Below are positions 23,001 through 34,156 of a DNA stretch of 64,000 bases, in pieces; position 1 is the first letter of the stretch, and every line of letters starts with the position of its first letter. This stretch comes from Brachypodium distachyon. Its lineage: Eukaryota; Streptophyta; Magnoliopsida; Poales; Poaceae. The notes beneath the pieces are model-generated. The model ran no database searches and was not told the DNA's origin. It was given only the letters and a program-made list of their open reading frames with translations. The stretch covers positions 9,208,613-9,272,612 of the forward strand of contig NC_016135.3 of the NCBI RefSeq assembly GCF_000005505.3, written 5' to 3'. The translations under genes and the position numbers were made by a program.

Positions 23001-25600
23001 CCCATTCCAGAAGGGCAATGTGAACCACGTCAACGTGGAGGAAATCACGGAGGAGCAAGATATCATAATCGGCACCTTTCGCCTAAATTCTTTTGAAGCA
23101 CTCGTACTGTTTGACACCGGTGCATCGCATTCTTTCATCTCAAGGAGTTTTCTACATAAGAATGGATTAACCACTAGTACCTTAGTGAACCCTATGAAGG
23201 TGAAGTCACCTGGGGGAGAGATGATAACGGCTCATGAATGCTGAATGCTGACACTAGAAATTGGAAATCACAACTTCCCCATAGACCTGATAGTGTTAGG
23301 ATTAAAAGGCTTGGATGTGATCCTAGGAATGGAATGGCTAGCTAAGTATGAAGGACTTATAGATTGTGTCAAGAGGACTATTACACTCATAACTCCAGAG
23401 AAGAAGCGAATCCTATTCAAGTCAACCTATGAGCTTGAGTTACCCAAGGTAAATTCTCTTAAGGGGGTTAGCCTAGAGGATGTACCGATAGTGAAAGAAT
23501 ATCCGGATGTATTCCAGAAGAATTACCAGGCATGCCACCGGACCAAGATGTGGAATTTCTTATTGAGTTATTGCCAGGAAGTGGACCTATAGCCAAGAGA
23601 CCATATAAGATGGCTGTAGATGAATTGAAGGAACTGAAGAAGCAACTTGCAGAACAGTTGGCCAAAGAATTTATTCGTTCTAGCTCATCACCATGGGGAG
23701 CACCTGTCCTATTTGTGGAAAAGAAAGACAAGAGCGAAAGGACGTGCATAGACTATCGTTCACTAAATGAGGTGACGATAAAGAACAAGTACCCACTACC
23801 CATAATCAATGATCTATTCGATCAACTGAAAGGAGCCTGTGTTTTCTCAAAGATCGTTCTTCGATCAGGTTATTTTCAGTTAAAGATCCGAGAAGTGGAT
23901 ATACCGAAAACAGCATTTACCACTAGGTATGGCCTGTATGAGTACACAGTGATGCCTTTTGGATTAACCAATGCCCCGGCATACTTCATGAATATGATGA
24001 ATAAGGTGTTCATGGAATATTTGGATAAGTTTGTCGTAATATTCATCGACGGCATTTGGATCTACTCGAAGAACAAAGAAGAGCATGAAGAACATTTGCG
24101 TTTGATCATGGAAAAGCTTAGAGAGCACAAGTTTTATGCAAAATTCAGCAAGTGTGAATTTTGGTTGTCTGAAGTTGGTTTCTTGGGACACATTGTGTCA
24201 GGAAATGGAATTGCCGTCGACCCCGCTAAAGTAGCAGCGGTGATTGAATGGGAAGTACCTAAGAACGTCGGAGATGTTCGCAGCTTCTTAGGACTTGCTG
24301 GATATTACAGGAGGTTCATAGAGAATTTTCTCCAAGATAGCCAAACCTATGACTGAGCTTTTAAAGAAAGAGAAGAAGTTTGAATGGACTGATAAGTGTG
24401 AAGAAAGTTTTCAAGATTTGAAGAAGAGGCTAGTATCAGCACCCATCCTTGTTTTGCCCGACTTATTGGAAGATTTCCAAGTGTACTGTGACGCTTCGCA
24501 TCTAGGATTGGGATGCGTTTTGATGCAAGGAGGAAGAATCATAGCATACGCCTCAAGACAACTTAAGAATCATGAAAGAAATTACCCCACTCATGATTTG
24601 GAACTAGCATCTGTAGTGCACGCACTCAAGACTTGGAGGTACTATCTCATGGGAAAACATTGTGAGTTATTCACCGATCACAAGAGCTTGAAGTATATAT
24701 TCACGCAGAAGGAATTGAACTTGAGACAAAGAAGATGGTTAGAGTTAATCAAAGACTATAATTTGAATCTTCAATATCACCCAGGCAAGGCTAATGTAGT
24801 AGTTGATGCTTTAAGCCGCAAGGGCTATGTTAATGGACTTACAGCTGGAGAGTTACCTGTTGAATTGTGTGAACAATTCAAGGATCTCAGATTAGAGATA
24901 GTTCCGGAAGGTTACTTAGCCAACATGGAAGTACAACCCACTTTGCTGGACAGAATTAGAGAAGCCCAGAAAGAAGACTCAGAAATTAGGACGATAAAGG
25001 ATAATATGGCGATTGAGAAGGCAAAAGGATTCGTTGAGGACGATCAAGGTACCATATGGTTTGAGAAGCGTATTTGTGTACCACAAGACCCCGAGATCAG
25101 AAAGCTAATACTACAAGAAGCTCATGATTCACCGTACTCAATCCACCCCGGTAATACAAAGATGTACATGGATTTGAAAGAAAAGTTTTGGTGGACAGGA
25201 TTGAAGCGAGATATCGCCGGGTATATCGCTCTATGTGATGTTTGTAGCAGAGTCAAGGCTGAACATCAGAAACCAGCTGGATTACTATGACCATTGCCAG
25301 TGCCAGACTAGAAATGGGATAAAGTAGGCATGGATTTCATCACTGGCTTGCCAAGGACAAGATCTGGTTATGATTCAATATGGGTAGTAGTTGACCGTTT
25401 GACCAAGGTTGCCCATTTCATACCTGTGAAGACCACCTATACAAGTGCTCAGTTGGCCAAATGATATATGTCTAGGATTGTATGCTTACATGGAGTTCCT
25501 AAGGAGATCGTTTCAGACAGAGGTACCCAATTTACCTCAAGATTTTAGGAACAATTGCACGAGTCTCTAGGCACGAGACTAGAGTTTAGCACAGCGTTTC
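23001..25600 (+). pseudogene. Element C pol, part 1 (PR-RT-RH-INT N-terminus)
   Basis: Protease active site DTGASHSFIS near 23113; RT with [15 protein letters not shown] and a catalytic loop reading [12 protein letters not shown] near 24035, in which the second Asp of FIDD is Gly; RNase [11 protein letters not shown] and [13 protein letters not shown]; integrase zinc segment with [17 protein letters not shown]; start of the integrase core. Breaks: TGA 23241 (Arg codon in B), frameshifts near 23515 and 24330, TGA near 25288, TAG near 25309 and 25546, TGA near 25462. It ends where D inserted, at GTTTC, inside the conserved F-HPQTDGQ motif. Confidence 0.9.
25596..25600. repeat. Target site duplication of element D (left)
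   Basis: GTTTC before D; the same five bases at 33484-33488 after D. Removing D plus one copy restores the integrase reading frame. Confidence 0.95.
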
Positions 25601-26955
25601 TGTTGGGGAACGCGGTATGCTACGCTAGCACAAAATAAAAATTTCTACCGCTTCCGCCCGGATCAATGCTGTAGATAATGGATCACGAGATTACCACTAG
25701 ACGCGCAGACCCGTAGCGGAAGTAGAGTCGATGTAGCGCGTCGATGCCGAGTAGTCGAACAGCCTGCTCCTCCTCGCCGATCCCACGAACAGTTCGTCCA
25801 AGCGCCGCAGGTGCAGCGCCTCCGAGGTATCCACACGTACAGGGAGGAACTCCGTGCGGCGGACTGCTAGATCCGATCGCAAGGCTTTGGGCGTGGAGGT
25901 GCGACGGCCGAGTCTAACTCGCGTCTGAACTGGGGTTACCCTAGACGGGTTGGTCTCCTCCACTTATATAGACGTCCCTAGTGGGCTCAACACTTGAGGC
26001 CCATTAGGAGTCCAAGCCCGATACGAGTTGGATCCGATCCAACTCGGTTCCCACCCCTTAAGCGTGTGACCCTTCAGGTTCGCGGTCAGTCGGCCACGAC
26101 TACGAGCTCGGACTGCGGGCCCGAGTAACACCTTACTCGTCCACTGGCACCGACTCAAGTCGATAGTTGGTAGCGGCGCCTAGCAGCACGTGCCAACTCC
26201 CGAGTAACCACAAGGTATATTGACAAACCATACAATGTGTCATATGCAACATTCCTTTTGCCTCGCGATATGTGTGTCGAGCTCAAGGCGAGTGCGTGTC
26301 ATCCTTGTGGATAGCTCGAGTCTCTTCTCGTTCCTGTGATATAGATTCCCGAACGGGTTAACACTTAACCCAAGTCGCATGGCCATGCTTTCCGAATCTG
26401 ATCACTCGAGAGGGCCCAGAGATATCTCTCCGAACAGGAGGGGCAAATCCCATCTTGATCAACCATGACTCGCAGTATGTTTCTCAGCAAACCCGAAAGC
26501 TACCTTTATAACCACCCAGTTACGGAGTAGCGTTTGGCAACCCCTAAGTAGGCCGATTCACATCCCAAGCTCATACGATGACCTCAGGTCTAGGACTGGC
26601 ATATACATCGTACTTGAGACTAACAAATGACAATCATCTCGTTGTGTCTCAGTGCGGGTCTGTCCGACTCAACAATCTCATTGTCGAGTCCATGCTATCA
26701 GTCGGCAACACCTTGCCCTATGACTTGTGAAACATAGTCATCATACTGATTCACATTGCTAGTCTAGATTATGTGTCCGCATAACCTCAATGACTAGGGA
26801 CCATTAGAACAACATCATAGAATACATAGTCTCACAAACAAATCACGTATTTATTGATACATATCAGTGATGATGTTCAAGGACAATAACAATAACTCAT
26901 GAATACATAGGAAATAACATCATCACATGATTGCCTCTAGGGCATATCTCCAACA
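25601..26955 (-). repeat. Element D 3' LTR (1355 bp)
   Basis: Plus-strand ends TGTTGGGGAAC and TCTCCAACA, giving TGTTGGAGATATGCC...CCCCAACA when read in element orientation. Near-identical to 32130-33483. Small open frames here are repeated identically in both copies and are not genes. Confidence 0.97.
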
Positions 26956-26969
26956 GTCTCCCACTTGCA
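26956..26969 (-). other. Polypurine tract, element D
   Basis: Minus-strand GCAAGTGGGAGAC directly before the 3' LTR, the usual copia arrangement, beginning right at the end of the gag-pol frame. Confidence 0.88.
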
Positions 26970-29900
26970 CTAGAGTCGATCATCCAAGTATCGCATACCC
27001 ATGGCTCGTGTGTGCACCTCATGCTTTGGCTGCGGGAGAGGCTTTGTCAACGGATCGGCAATATTGAGATCCGTGTGTACCTTGCATATCTTAACGTCAC
27101 CTCTCTCCACGAATTCCCGTATGAGATGGTAACGCCTGAGTATGTGTTTGGATTTTTGGTGATGTCGTGGTTCTTTGGCTTGTGCAATAGCACCACTGTT
27201 GTCACAGTAGAGGTCCATGGGATTGGACGCGCCCTGAACCACTCCAAGCTCAGAAACAAACTTTCTGATCCAAACGCCTTCTTTCGCGGCTTCCGAAGCC
27301 GCGATATACTCAGCTTCTGTTGTAGAGTCGGCCACCGTTTCTTGCTTAGAGCTCTTCCAGCTCACCGCACCTCCGTTCAAGACGAACACGTATCCAGATT
27401 GTGATCGATAATCGTCCTTGTCGGTTTGGAAACTAGCATCGGTGTAACCCTTTACAACGAGCTCATCCTCACCACCGTAAACCAAAAACATATCCTTAGT
27501 CCTTCTCAAGTACTTAAGGATATTCTTCACCGCTGTCCAGTGACTCTCACCGGGGTCAGCCTGATACCTGCTCGTAACACTTAGAGCATAGGAAACATCC
27601 GGTCGAGTACATAACATGGCGTACATGATGGATCCGACCGCCGAAGCATACGGAATCGCACTCATCCGACTTCGCTCATCAGAAGTCGAAGGACTCTGAG
27701 TCTTGCTTAGACTTATACCATGCGACATGGGCAAGAACCCTTTCTTTGCGTCATTCATGTTGAACCTCTTCAACACTTTGTCAACATATGTACTCTGGCT
27801 TAAACCAATAAGCCTCCTTGATCTATCTCTATAGATCCTGATTCCCAAAATATAAGCCGCTTCTCCCAAGTCCTTCATTGAAAAACTTTTCTTCAATGAG
27901 TCCTTGGCGGCTTCTAGCATCGGAATGTCATTTCCAATCAATAATATGTCATCCACATATAAGATTAGAAATACGACTGAGTTTGCACTAAACTTCTTGT
28001 ATACACAAGGTTCTTCTTCATTTTTGATGAAGCCAAACCCTTTGACTACTTCATCAAAACGAATGTTCCAGCTCCGAGATGCTTGCTTCAATCCATAGAT
28101 GGATTTCTGAAGTTTGCATATTTTTCCAGCATTCTTTGGATCGACAAAACCCTCGGGCTGTATCATATACACGTCCTCGGTTAAATTTCCGTTAAGGAAA
28201 GCCGTTTTGACATCCATTTGCCATATCTCGTAATCGAAATATGCAGCAATAGCTAGAATGATCCGAACTGATTTAAGCATCGCTACCGGCGAGAAAGTCT
28301 CGTCGTAGTCAACTCCTTGAACTTGTCGAAAACCCTTTGCGACAAGTCGAGCTTTATGGATTTGAACATTTCCATCCATATCAGTTTTTCTTTTAAATAT
28401 CCATTTGCACTCGATGGTTTTTACACCCTCTGGCGGATCTACCAAGTTCCAAACTCGGTTTTCATCCATGGACTTTAATTCGGATCTCATGGCCTCAAGC
28501 CATAACTCGGACTCAGGACCCACCATCGCTTCTGCATAATTAGTCGGCTCGTCATTGTCTAGCAACAACACATTGCGTATATTACGTAGTCTTTCCGACC
28601 TTCGTGGATACGGTGCTGTATTGGCCGTGGGTACGACGACTGGCTCAGTCACACGGACATCACCTGTCAAGTTATCCCCTACTGGCTCATCTCGAACTTC
28701 TTCGAGTTGCACTGACCTCCCACTTGCCTCTCGACTGAGAAACTCTTTCTCAAGGAAGACACCGTTTCGAGCGACAAACACTTTGCCCTCTGCCCGGTTG
28801 TAGAAGTAATATCCTAAGGTTTCCCTTGGATATCCCACGAATATGCACTTGTCTGATTTGGGAGTGAGCTTGTCCGACTGAAGTCGTTTGACAAATGCAT
28901 CACAGCCCCAAATCTTTAGAAAAGACAAACTGGGACGCTTTCCAGTCCATATCTCATATGGTGTCTTATCTACGGACTTGGATGGTACTCTGTTTAGTGT
29001 GAACGCTGCGGTTTCTAGAGCATAACCCCAAAATGACAAGGGAAGATCTGACTGACTCATCATCGACCGAACCATGTCCAACAAGGTCCGGTTCCGCCTT
29101 TCCGACACACCATTTCTTTGTGGTGTACCCGGCGGTGTGAGCTGTGGAACAATTCCACAACTCTTCAGATGATCGTCGAACTCGTGACTCAAGTACTCGC
29201 CTCCACGATCAGATCGTAGAAGCTTTATTTTCTTGCCACGTTGGTTCTCTACTTCATTCTGGAACTCCTTGAACTTTTCAAAGGTTTCCGACTTATGTTT
29301 CATTAAGTAGACATATCCATATCTACTCAAATCATCAGTGAATGTTATGAAGTATTGATAACCTCCTCTAGCTGTCGTGCTCATTGGTCCACACACATCA
29401 GTATGTATGAGTTCCAACAAGTCGGTCGCCCTCTCGCAACTCTTTGCAAAAGGCGACTTGGTCATCTTGCCTAGTAGACAAGACTCGCATGTCTCGAATG
29501 ATTCATAATCAAACGAAGTTAAAAGTCCATCTCCATGGAGCTTCTTCATGCGTTTGTCACTTATGTGACCCAAACGACAATGCCAAAAATAGGTTTGATT
29601 CAGATCGTTGGGCTTGCGCCTCTTGACATTAATGTTATAGACAGATTCTCCTTCAAGATTAAGGATGAATAACCCGTTCGCAACAGGTGCAAAGCCGTAA
29701 AACATATCCTTCAAATAAAAAGAACAACCATTGCCCTTAATATTGAATTCATAACCATGACTCAACAACTTTGAGACAGATATAATGTTTCGACTTAAAG
29801 CAGGAACATAATAACAATTATCTAATTCCATAACAAATCCAGAAGGTAAATGAAGTTGCATAGTCCCGGCGGCCAACGCTGCAACTCTTGCTTTATTGCC

Positions 29901-30911
29901 AACCCTTATGTCAACCTCTCCACTTGCGACGCTCCTAGTCCTTGCCAACCCCTGCATCGAGTTGCAAATGTGAACAACCGATCCGGTATCCAATACCCAA
30001 GAGCTGTTAGGTGCATCAGCAAGATAAATGTCTATAACACATACAACAACCGTACCTGAAGTAGAAGTCACACTTCCACCCTTCTTTGCCACGTGGGCCT
30101 GGTACTTGCTGCAGTTCCTCTTCCAATGACCGGTGCCTTTGCAGAAAAAGCATACGGTCTCTGAGTCCGGTCCAGCCTTAGGCGCAGCAGGGGCAGGGGT
30201 CGGGATCACATCCTTAGCCTTTCCCTTCTTTGCCTTCTTCTTAGCCCAAGAATTCTTCTTGAACTTTGGCTTTCCCTGTACCAGCAACACTTGCTTGGTA
30301 TTTTTCTTGATATCCTCCTCTGCTGTTTTAAGCATCCCATGCAATTCAGTGACTTTCTTTTCCATACCATGCATATGGTAGTTCTGAACGAACTGCGCAT
30401 AGCTTGGCGGAAGAGATGCCAGAATTGTATCCGTGGCCAACTCTTGGCTCAGCGGAAAACCCAGCTTCTCCAAGCTTTGCGTGTAACCAACCAACTTGAT
30501 TACATGTGGGCTCAAGGGTTCGCCTTCTTTCAGCTTAGTCTCCAGGAAGGACCTCCAGACATTAAATCTTTCGGTCCTAGCCTGAGTCTGAAACATGCCT
30601 TTGAGAGTCTCGATCATATCGAAAGCCTCAACATTCTCAAACTGCTGCTGCAGTTCGGGCTCCATATAGGCAAGCATCAGACAGCTGATCTCAATCGACT
30701 CATCACATGAGCGTTGATAGGCGTTTCTAACAGCAGCAGTGGCATTATCAGCCGGCTCCTCTGGAAGTGGGTTCTCTATGACATGTTCTTTCTTATCGTG
30801 CCTGAGAACGATTCTCAGGTTCCGATACCAGTTGGTGAAGTTAGTTCCATTTAGTTTATCTTTCTCAAGAACAGATCTCAAAGCAAAACTGGACAATTGA
30901 GGTGGTGCCAT
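26970..30911 (-). CDS. Copia gag-pol polyprotein, intact (1313 aa)
   Basis: Gag (about residues 1-250, LNGTNFTNWYRNLR near the start) forms the virus-like particle. Zinc knuckle CFFCKGTGHWKRNC at 254-267. Protease active site LDTGS at 307-311. Integrase has the HHCC zinc site (H444, H449, C475, C478) and a textbook DD35E triad (D505, D568, E604). Reverse transcriptase runs from about 830, with KARLVAKGFRQ, VKTAFLNG, SIYGLKQASR and catalytic YVDD at 985-988. RNase H follows, with YTDASF, TEAEYIA and DNSGA, ending near KPLPQPKHEV. The length is normal for plant copia polyproteins. No stop, frameshift or missing catalytic residue was seen. The start was chosen as the first ATG of the frame, followed by a normal gag N-terminus. 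Plus-strand frames across this region are shadows. Confidence 0.97.
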   Translation of the reverse strand: MAPPQLSSFALRSVLEKDKLNGTNFTNWYRNLRIVLRHDKKEHVIENPLPEEPADNATAAVRNAYQRSCDESIEISCLMLAYMEPELQQQFENVEAFDMIETLKGMFQTQARTERFNVWRSFLETKLKEGEPLSPHVIKLVGYTQSLEKLGFPLSQELATDTILASLPPSYAQFVQNYHMHGMEKKVTELHGMLKTAEEDIKKNTKQVLLVQGKPKFKKNSWAKKKAKKGKAKDVIPTPAPAAPKAGPDSETVCFFCKGTGHWKRNCSKYQAHVAKKGGSVTSTSGTVVVCVIDIYLADAPNSSWVLDTGSVVHICNSMQGLARTRSVASGEVDIRVGNKARVAALAAGTMQLHLPSGFVMELDNCYYVPALSRNIISVSKLLSHGYEFNIKGNGCSFYLKDMFYGFAPVANGLFILNLEGESVYNINVKRRKPNDLNQTYFWHCRLGHISDKRMKKLHGDGLLTSFDYESFETCESCLLGKMTKSPFAKSCERATDLLELIHTDVCGPMSTTARGGYQYFITFTDDLSRYGYVYLMKHKSETFEKFKEFQNEVENQRGKKIKLLRSDRGGEYLSHEFDDHLKSCGIVPQLTPPGTPQRNGVSERRNRTLLDMVRSMMSQSDLPLSFWGYALETAAFTLNRVPSKSVDKTPYEIWTGKRPSLSFLKIWGCDAFVKRLQSDKLTPKSDKCIFVGYPRETLGYYFYNRAEGKVFVARNGVFLEKEFLSREASGRSVQLEEVRDEPVGDNLTGDVRVTEPVVVPTANTAPYPRRSERLRNIRNVLLLDNDEPTNYAEAMVGPESELWLEAMRSELKSMDENRVWNLVDPPEGVKTIECKWIFKRKTDMDGNVQIHKARLVAKGFRQVQGVDYDETFSPVAMLKSVRIILAIAAYFDYEIWQMDVKTAFLNGNLTEDVYMIQPEGFVDPKNAGKICKLQKSIYGLKQASRSWNIRFDEVVKGFGFIKNEEEPCVYKKFSANSVVFLILYVDDILLIGNDIPMLEAAKDSLKKSFSMKDLGEAAYILGIRIYRDRSRRLIGLSQSTYVDKVLKRFNMNDAKKGFLPMSHGISLSKTQSPSTSDERSRMSAIPYASAVGSIMYAMLCTRPDVSYALSVTSRYQADPGESHWTAVKNILKYLRRTKDMFLVYGGEDELVVKGYTDASFQTDKDDYRSQSGYVFVLNGGAVSWKSSKQETVADSTTEAEYIAASEAAKEGVWIRKFVSELGVVQGASNPMDLYCDNSGAIAQAKEPRHHQKSKHILRRYHLIREFVERGDVKICKVHTDLNIADPLTKPLPQPKHEVHTRAMGMRYLDDRL

Positions 30912-32116
30912 TGATCTACAACAGAAAATGCAAAAACACTAAGACAAGTATTCATGAAGAGTAATTCATATTAAACAATTTAATAGAAATATACTCCCAC
31001 TAAAATCAACATCCCTCCATTGATCATTAGTGATTCAAGATCCAAGATCAACCAATCGTCTAGTGAGCTTTAGCATCACTGCTAGCCGATTGAATCACTC
31101 GGTAGGCAACTCTTGCCAATCGTATCTCTATACGACTCTTGTTAGTCGGTAGGCAACACTTGCCCCGGCTCCGACTCCTTTCACCTCGAGGCCCAAAACC
31201 GTTTTGATAGCCCCGTCAAGTTAACCAAAGCTTCGCATGTAAGTGTCCGACACGAACATCACCAACGACAAGGAAAAATGGTGATACCCCAATTTCATGA
31301 GCCCATCACCAAATGTACTTGTCTTGTGGTGTTGCAGCTATTGGGGAGGTAAATAAACTTGACATTCTTTGAGGGATCATTCTACTCTAACACAATAACA
31401 TGCATAGGAGTAAACAAAGCAATAACCATCACAGATAATCAAATTAACATGTGAAATAGTATGGCTCTGTTCTTCATGGTGATCTCCATCTCCAGGAACC
31501 TGTTCATCAAGCCGCCATGGTGCACACGTCCTCCAATTCATACTAAATGACTACACCTAGTATCTAGCAAAGAATTTACATGGAGAATGACATCAAATGC
31601 CGACACGCAGGTCGTTATACAATTATAAAGACAGCACCTTGGCTCCAGCCTGGCTGACAAACTCATGACACGCAGGTCATGCAAATATTACACACATGCA
31701 TCACATACATATGAGCCATACTATTCACATCAATCCTGCAAAAACAAGTTAAGCGTAGAAACCTATTCTACCGAATTGATGTGAACTCGCAACGACAACT
31801 AAGGCGCTACGAATAGATAGCACGGCGGTCCCGCTTCGATCAATCACATTGATCTCATGAATTGTATCCGGATTTATGTTTCACTGTCTACTCCGATGGC
31901 GGAAATCCGACCGGTAGGAGTATGTTGTGTCACGACCTTCTACATCACGATTATCAGAATCGAATATCCATGATCCCCGAGTACAATCGATCCAATCGAT
32001 TGACTACAAAACCGATCTAACACTTAGATCGACCACCAAGATAGCAATAGATCACATCTACTACTAACCGCATAACACTTATGCACGTAATTCGAATCCA
32101 AAACAGACAGCATCGG
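30912..32116 (-). other. Untranslated leader of element D
   Basis: About 1.2 kb between the primer site and the gag ATG without a long frame. Such leaders normally hold packaging and dimerisation signals; I cannot locate these by eye. Confidence 0.7.
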
Positions 32117-32128
32117 CTCTGATACCAC
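32117..32128 (-). other. Primer binding site, element D
   Basis: TGGTATCAGAGC on the minus strand, one base inside the 5' LTR, complementary to initiator tRNA-Met. Confidence 0.95.
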
Positions 32129-32129
32129 T

Positions 32130-33483
32130 GTTGGGGAACGCGGTATGCTACGCTAGCACAAAATAAAATTTTCTACCGCTTCCGCCCGGATCAATGCTGT
32201 AGATAATGGATCACGAGATTACCACTAGACGCGCAGACCCGTAGCGGAAGTAGAGTCGATGTAGCGCGTCGATGCCGAGTAGTCGAACAGCCTGCTCCTC
32301 CTCGCCGATCCCACGAACAGTTCGTCCAAGCGCCGCAGGTGCAGCGCCTCCGAGGTATCCACACGTACAGGGAGGAACTCCGTGCGGCGGACTGCTAGAT
32401 CCGATCGCAAGGCTTTGGGCGTGGAGGTGCGACGGCCGAGTCTAACTCGCGTCTGAACTGGGGTTACCCTAGACGGGTTGGTCTCCTCCACTTATATAGA
32501 CGTCCCTAGTGGGCTCAACACTTGAGGCCCATTAGGAGTCCAAGCCCGATACGAGTTGGATCCGATCCAACTCGGTTCCCACCCCTTAAGCGTGTGACCC
32601 TTCAGGTTCGCGGTCAGTCGGCCACGACTACGAGCTCGGACTGCGGGCCCGAGTAACACCTTACTCGTCCACTGGCACCGACTCAAGTCGATAGTTGGTA
32701 GCGGCGCCTAGCAGCACGTGCCAACTCCCGAGTAACCACAAGGTATATTGACAAACCATACAATGTGTCATATGCAACATTCCTTTTGCCTCGCGATATG
32801 TGTGTCGAGCTCAAGGCGAGTGCGTGTCATCCTTGTGGATAGCTCGAGTCTCTTCTCGTTCCTGTGATATAGATTCCCGAACGGGTTAACACTTAACCCA
32901 AGTCGCATGGCCATGCTTTCCGAATCTGATCACTCGAGAGGGCCCAGAGATATCTCTCCGAACAGGAGGGGCAAATCCCATCTTGATCAACCATGACTCG
33001 CAGTATGTTTCTCAGCAAACCCGAAAGCTACCTTTATAACCACCCAGTTACGGAGTAGCGTTTGGCAACCCCTAAGTAGGCCGATTCACATCCCAAGCTC
33101 ATACGATGACCTCAGGTCTAGGACTGGCATATACATCGTACTTGAGACTAACAAATGACAATCATCTCGTTGTGTCTCAGTGCGGGTCTGTCCGACTCAA
33201 CAATCTCATTGTCGAGTCCATGCTATCAGTCGGCAACACCTTGCCCTATGACTTGTGAAACATAGTCATCATACTGATTCACATTGCTAGTCTAGATTAT
33301 GTGTCCGCATAACCTCAATGACTAGGGACCATTAGAACAACATCATAGAATACATAGTCTCACAAACAAATCACGTATTTATTGATACATATCAGTGATG
33401 ATGTTCAAGGACAATAACAATAACTCATGAATACATAGGAAATAACATCATCACATGATTGCCTCTAGGGCATATCTCCAACA
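32130..33483 (-). repeat. Element D 5' LTR (1354 bp)
   Basis: Pairs with 25601-26955. It must contain the promoter and RNA start for D; I did not find a convincing TATA box by eye. Confidence 0.97.
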
Positions 33484-33488
33484 GTTTC

Positions 33489-34117
33489 ATCCACAGACAG
33501 ATGGACAAACGGAAAGAGTGAACCAAATTCTTGAAGATACGTTAAGAGCTTGCGCTCTGGACTATGGTTCTAGCAGGGATGAGAATCTACCATATGCAGA
33601 GTGCTCATACAACAACAGTTTTCAAGCAAGTATTTGAATGGCACCATTCGAAGCTTTGTATGGCAAGAAATGCAGGACACCTTTGCTATGGGATGGTGTA
33701 GGAGACCGTAGCCTATTTGGACCCGACATGATAAAGGATGCCGAAGAGAAGGTCAGACTGATTCGAGACAGACTCAAGATAGGTCAATCTAGGCAAAAGA
33801 GTTATGCAGATTCCAAGCGAAGGGAGGTGACCTATGAGGTTGGTGACAGAGCGTATCTCAGAGTATCCCCGATATGCGGAGTTAAGAGATTTGGGATTAA
33901 AGGAAAATTAGCGCCACTTGATGAAGTTGAGATTCAAAGCGACCTCACCTATGAAGAGAAACCAACCAGGATCTTGGAAACAACTGAAAGACATACCCGT
34001 TTCAAGACCATCAAATTCTGCAAGGTTCAGTGGAATCACCACACCGAAGAAAAAGCTACGTGGGAACACGAGGATGATCTTCGAGAAGACCACCCACACC
34101 TTTTTGCTAACCAATAG
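33489..34117 (+). pseudogene. Element C pol, part 2 (INT C-terminus and chromodomain)
   Basis: Continues from 25600: HPQTDGQTERVNQILE, then FEALYGKKCRTPLLW and the integrase tail. A deletion at about 33915 joins KGKLAP directly to LDEVEIQSDLTYEEKP, removing about 55 codons of the integrase C-terminal segment found in G and H (FIGPFKILSRQG to RDTIP). The chromodomain CKVQWNHHTEEKATWE is readable and ends HPHLFANQ. There is one stop (TGA at about 33635). In this family the chromodomain is thought to steer integration to heterochromatin. Confidence 0.88.
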
Positions 34118-34138
34118 GAATCTCGAGGACGAGATTCA

Positions 34139-34156
34139 TCTTAAGGGGGTTAGGTC
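34139..34156 (+). other. Polypurine tract, element C
   Basis: CTTAAGGGGGTTAGGTC directly before the 3' LTR start. Confidence 0.85.

Larger units (their letters stand above)
25601..33483 (-). mobile_element. Element D: intact, very young Ty1/copia retrotransposon
   Basis: 7883 bp on the minus strand: 5' LTR 33483-32130, primer site, 1.2-kb leader, single 1313-codon gag-pol, purine tract, 3' LTR 26955-25601, exact GTTTC duplication. Domain order (integrase before RT) defines Ty1/copia. The LTRs differ only near 25632-25650 by one substitution and one single-base indel as far as I can align by eye, so insertion was recent. The clade is uncertain; LTR termini and gag look Angela/Tork-like. Confidence 0.97.

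Noticed and set aside
25697..26158. Small minus-strand frames repeated at 32225-32686
   Set aside because: Identical because they lie in the two LTRs of D; no protein features, and LTR sequence accounts for them.
26931..30710. Plus-strand frames opposite the copia polyprotein (up to 157 codons)
   Set aside because: Shadows of the 1313-codon minus-strand frame, with no family resemblance.
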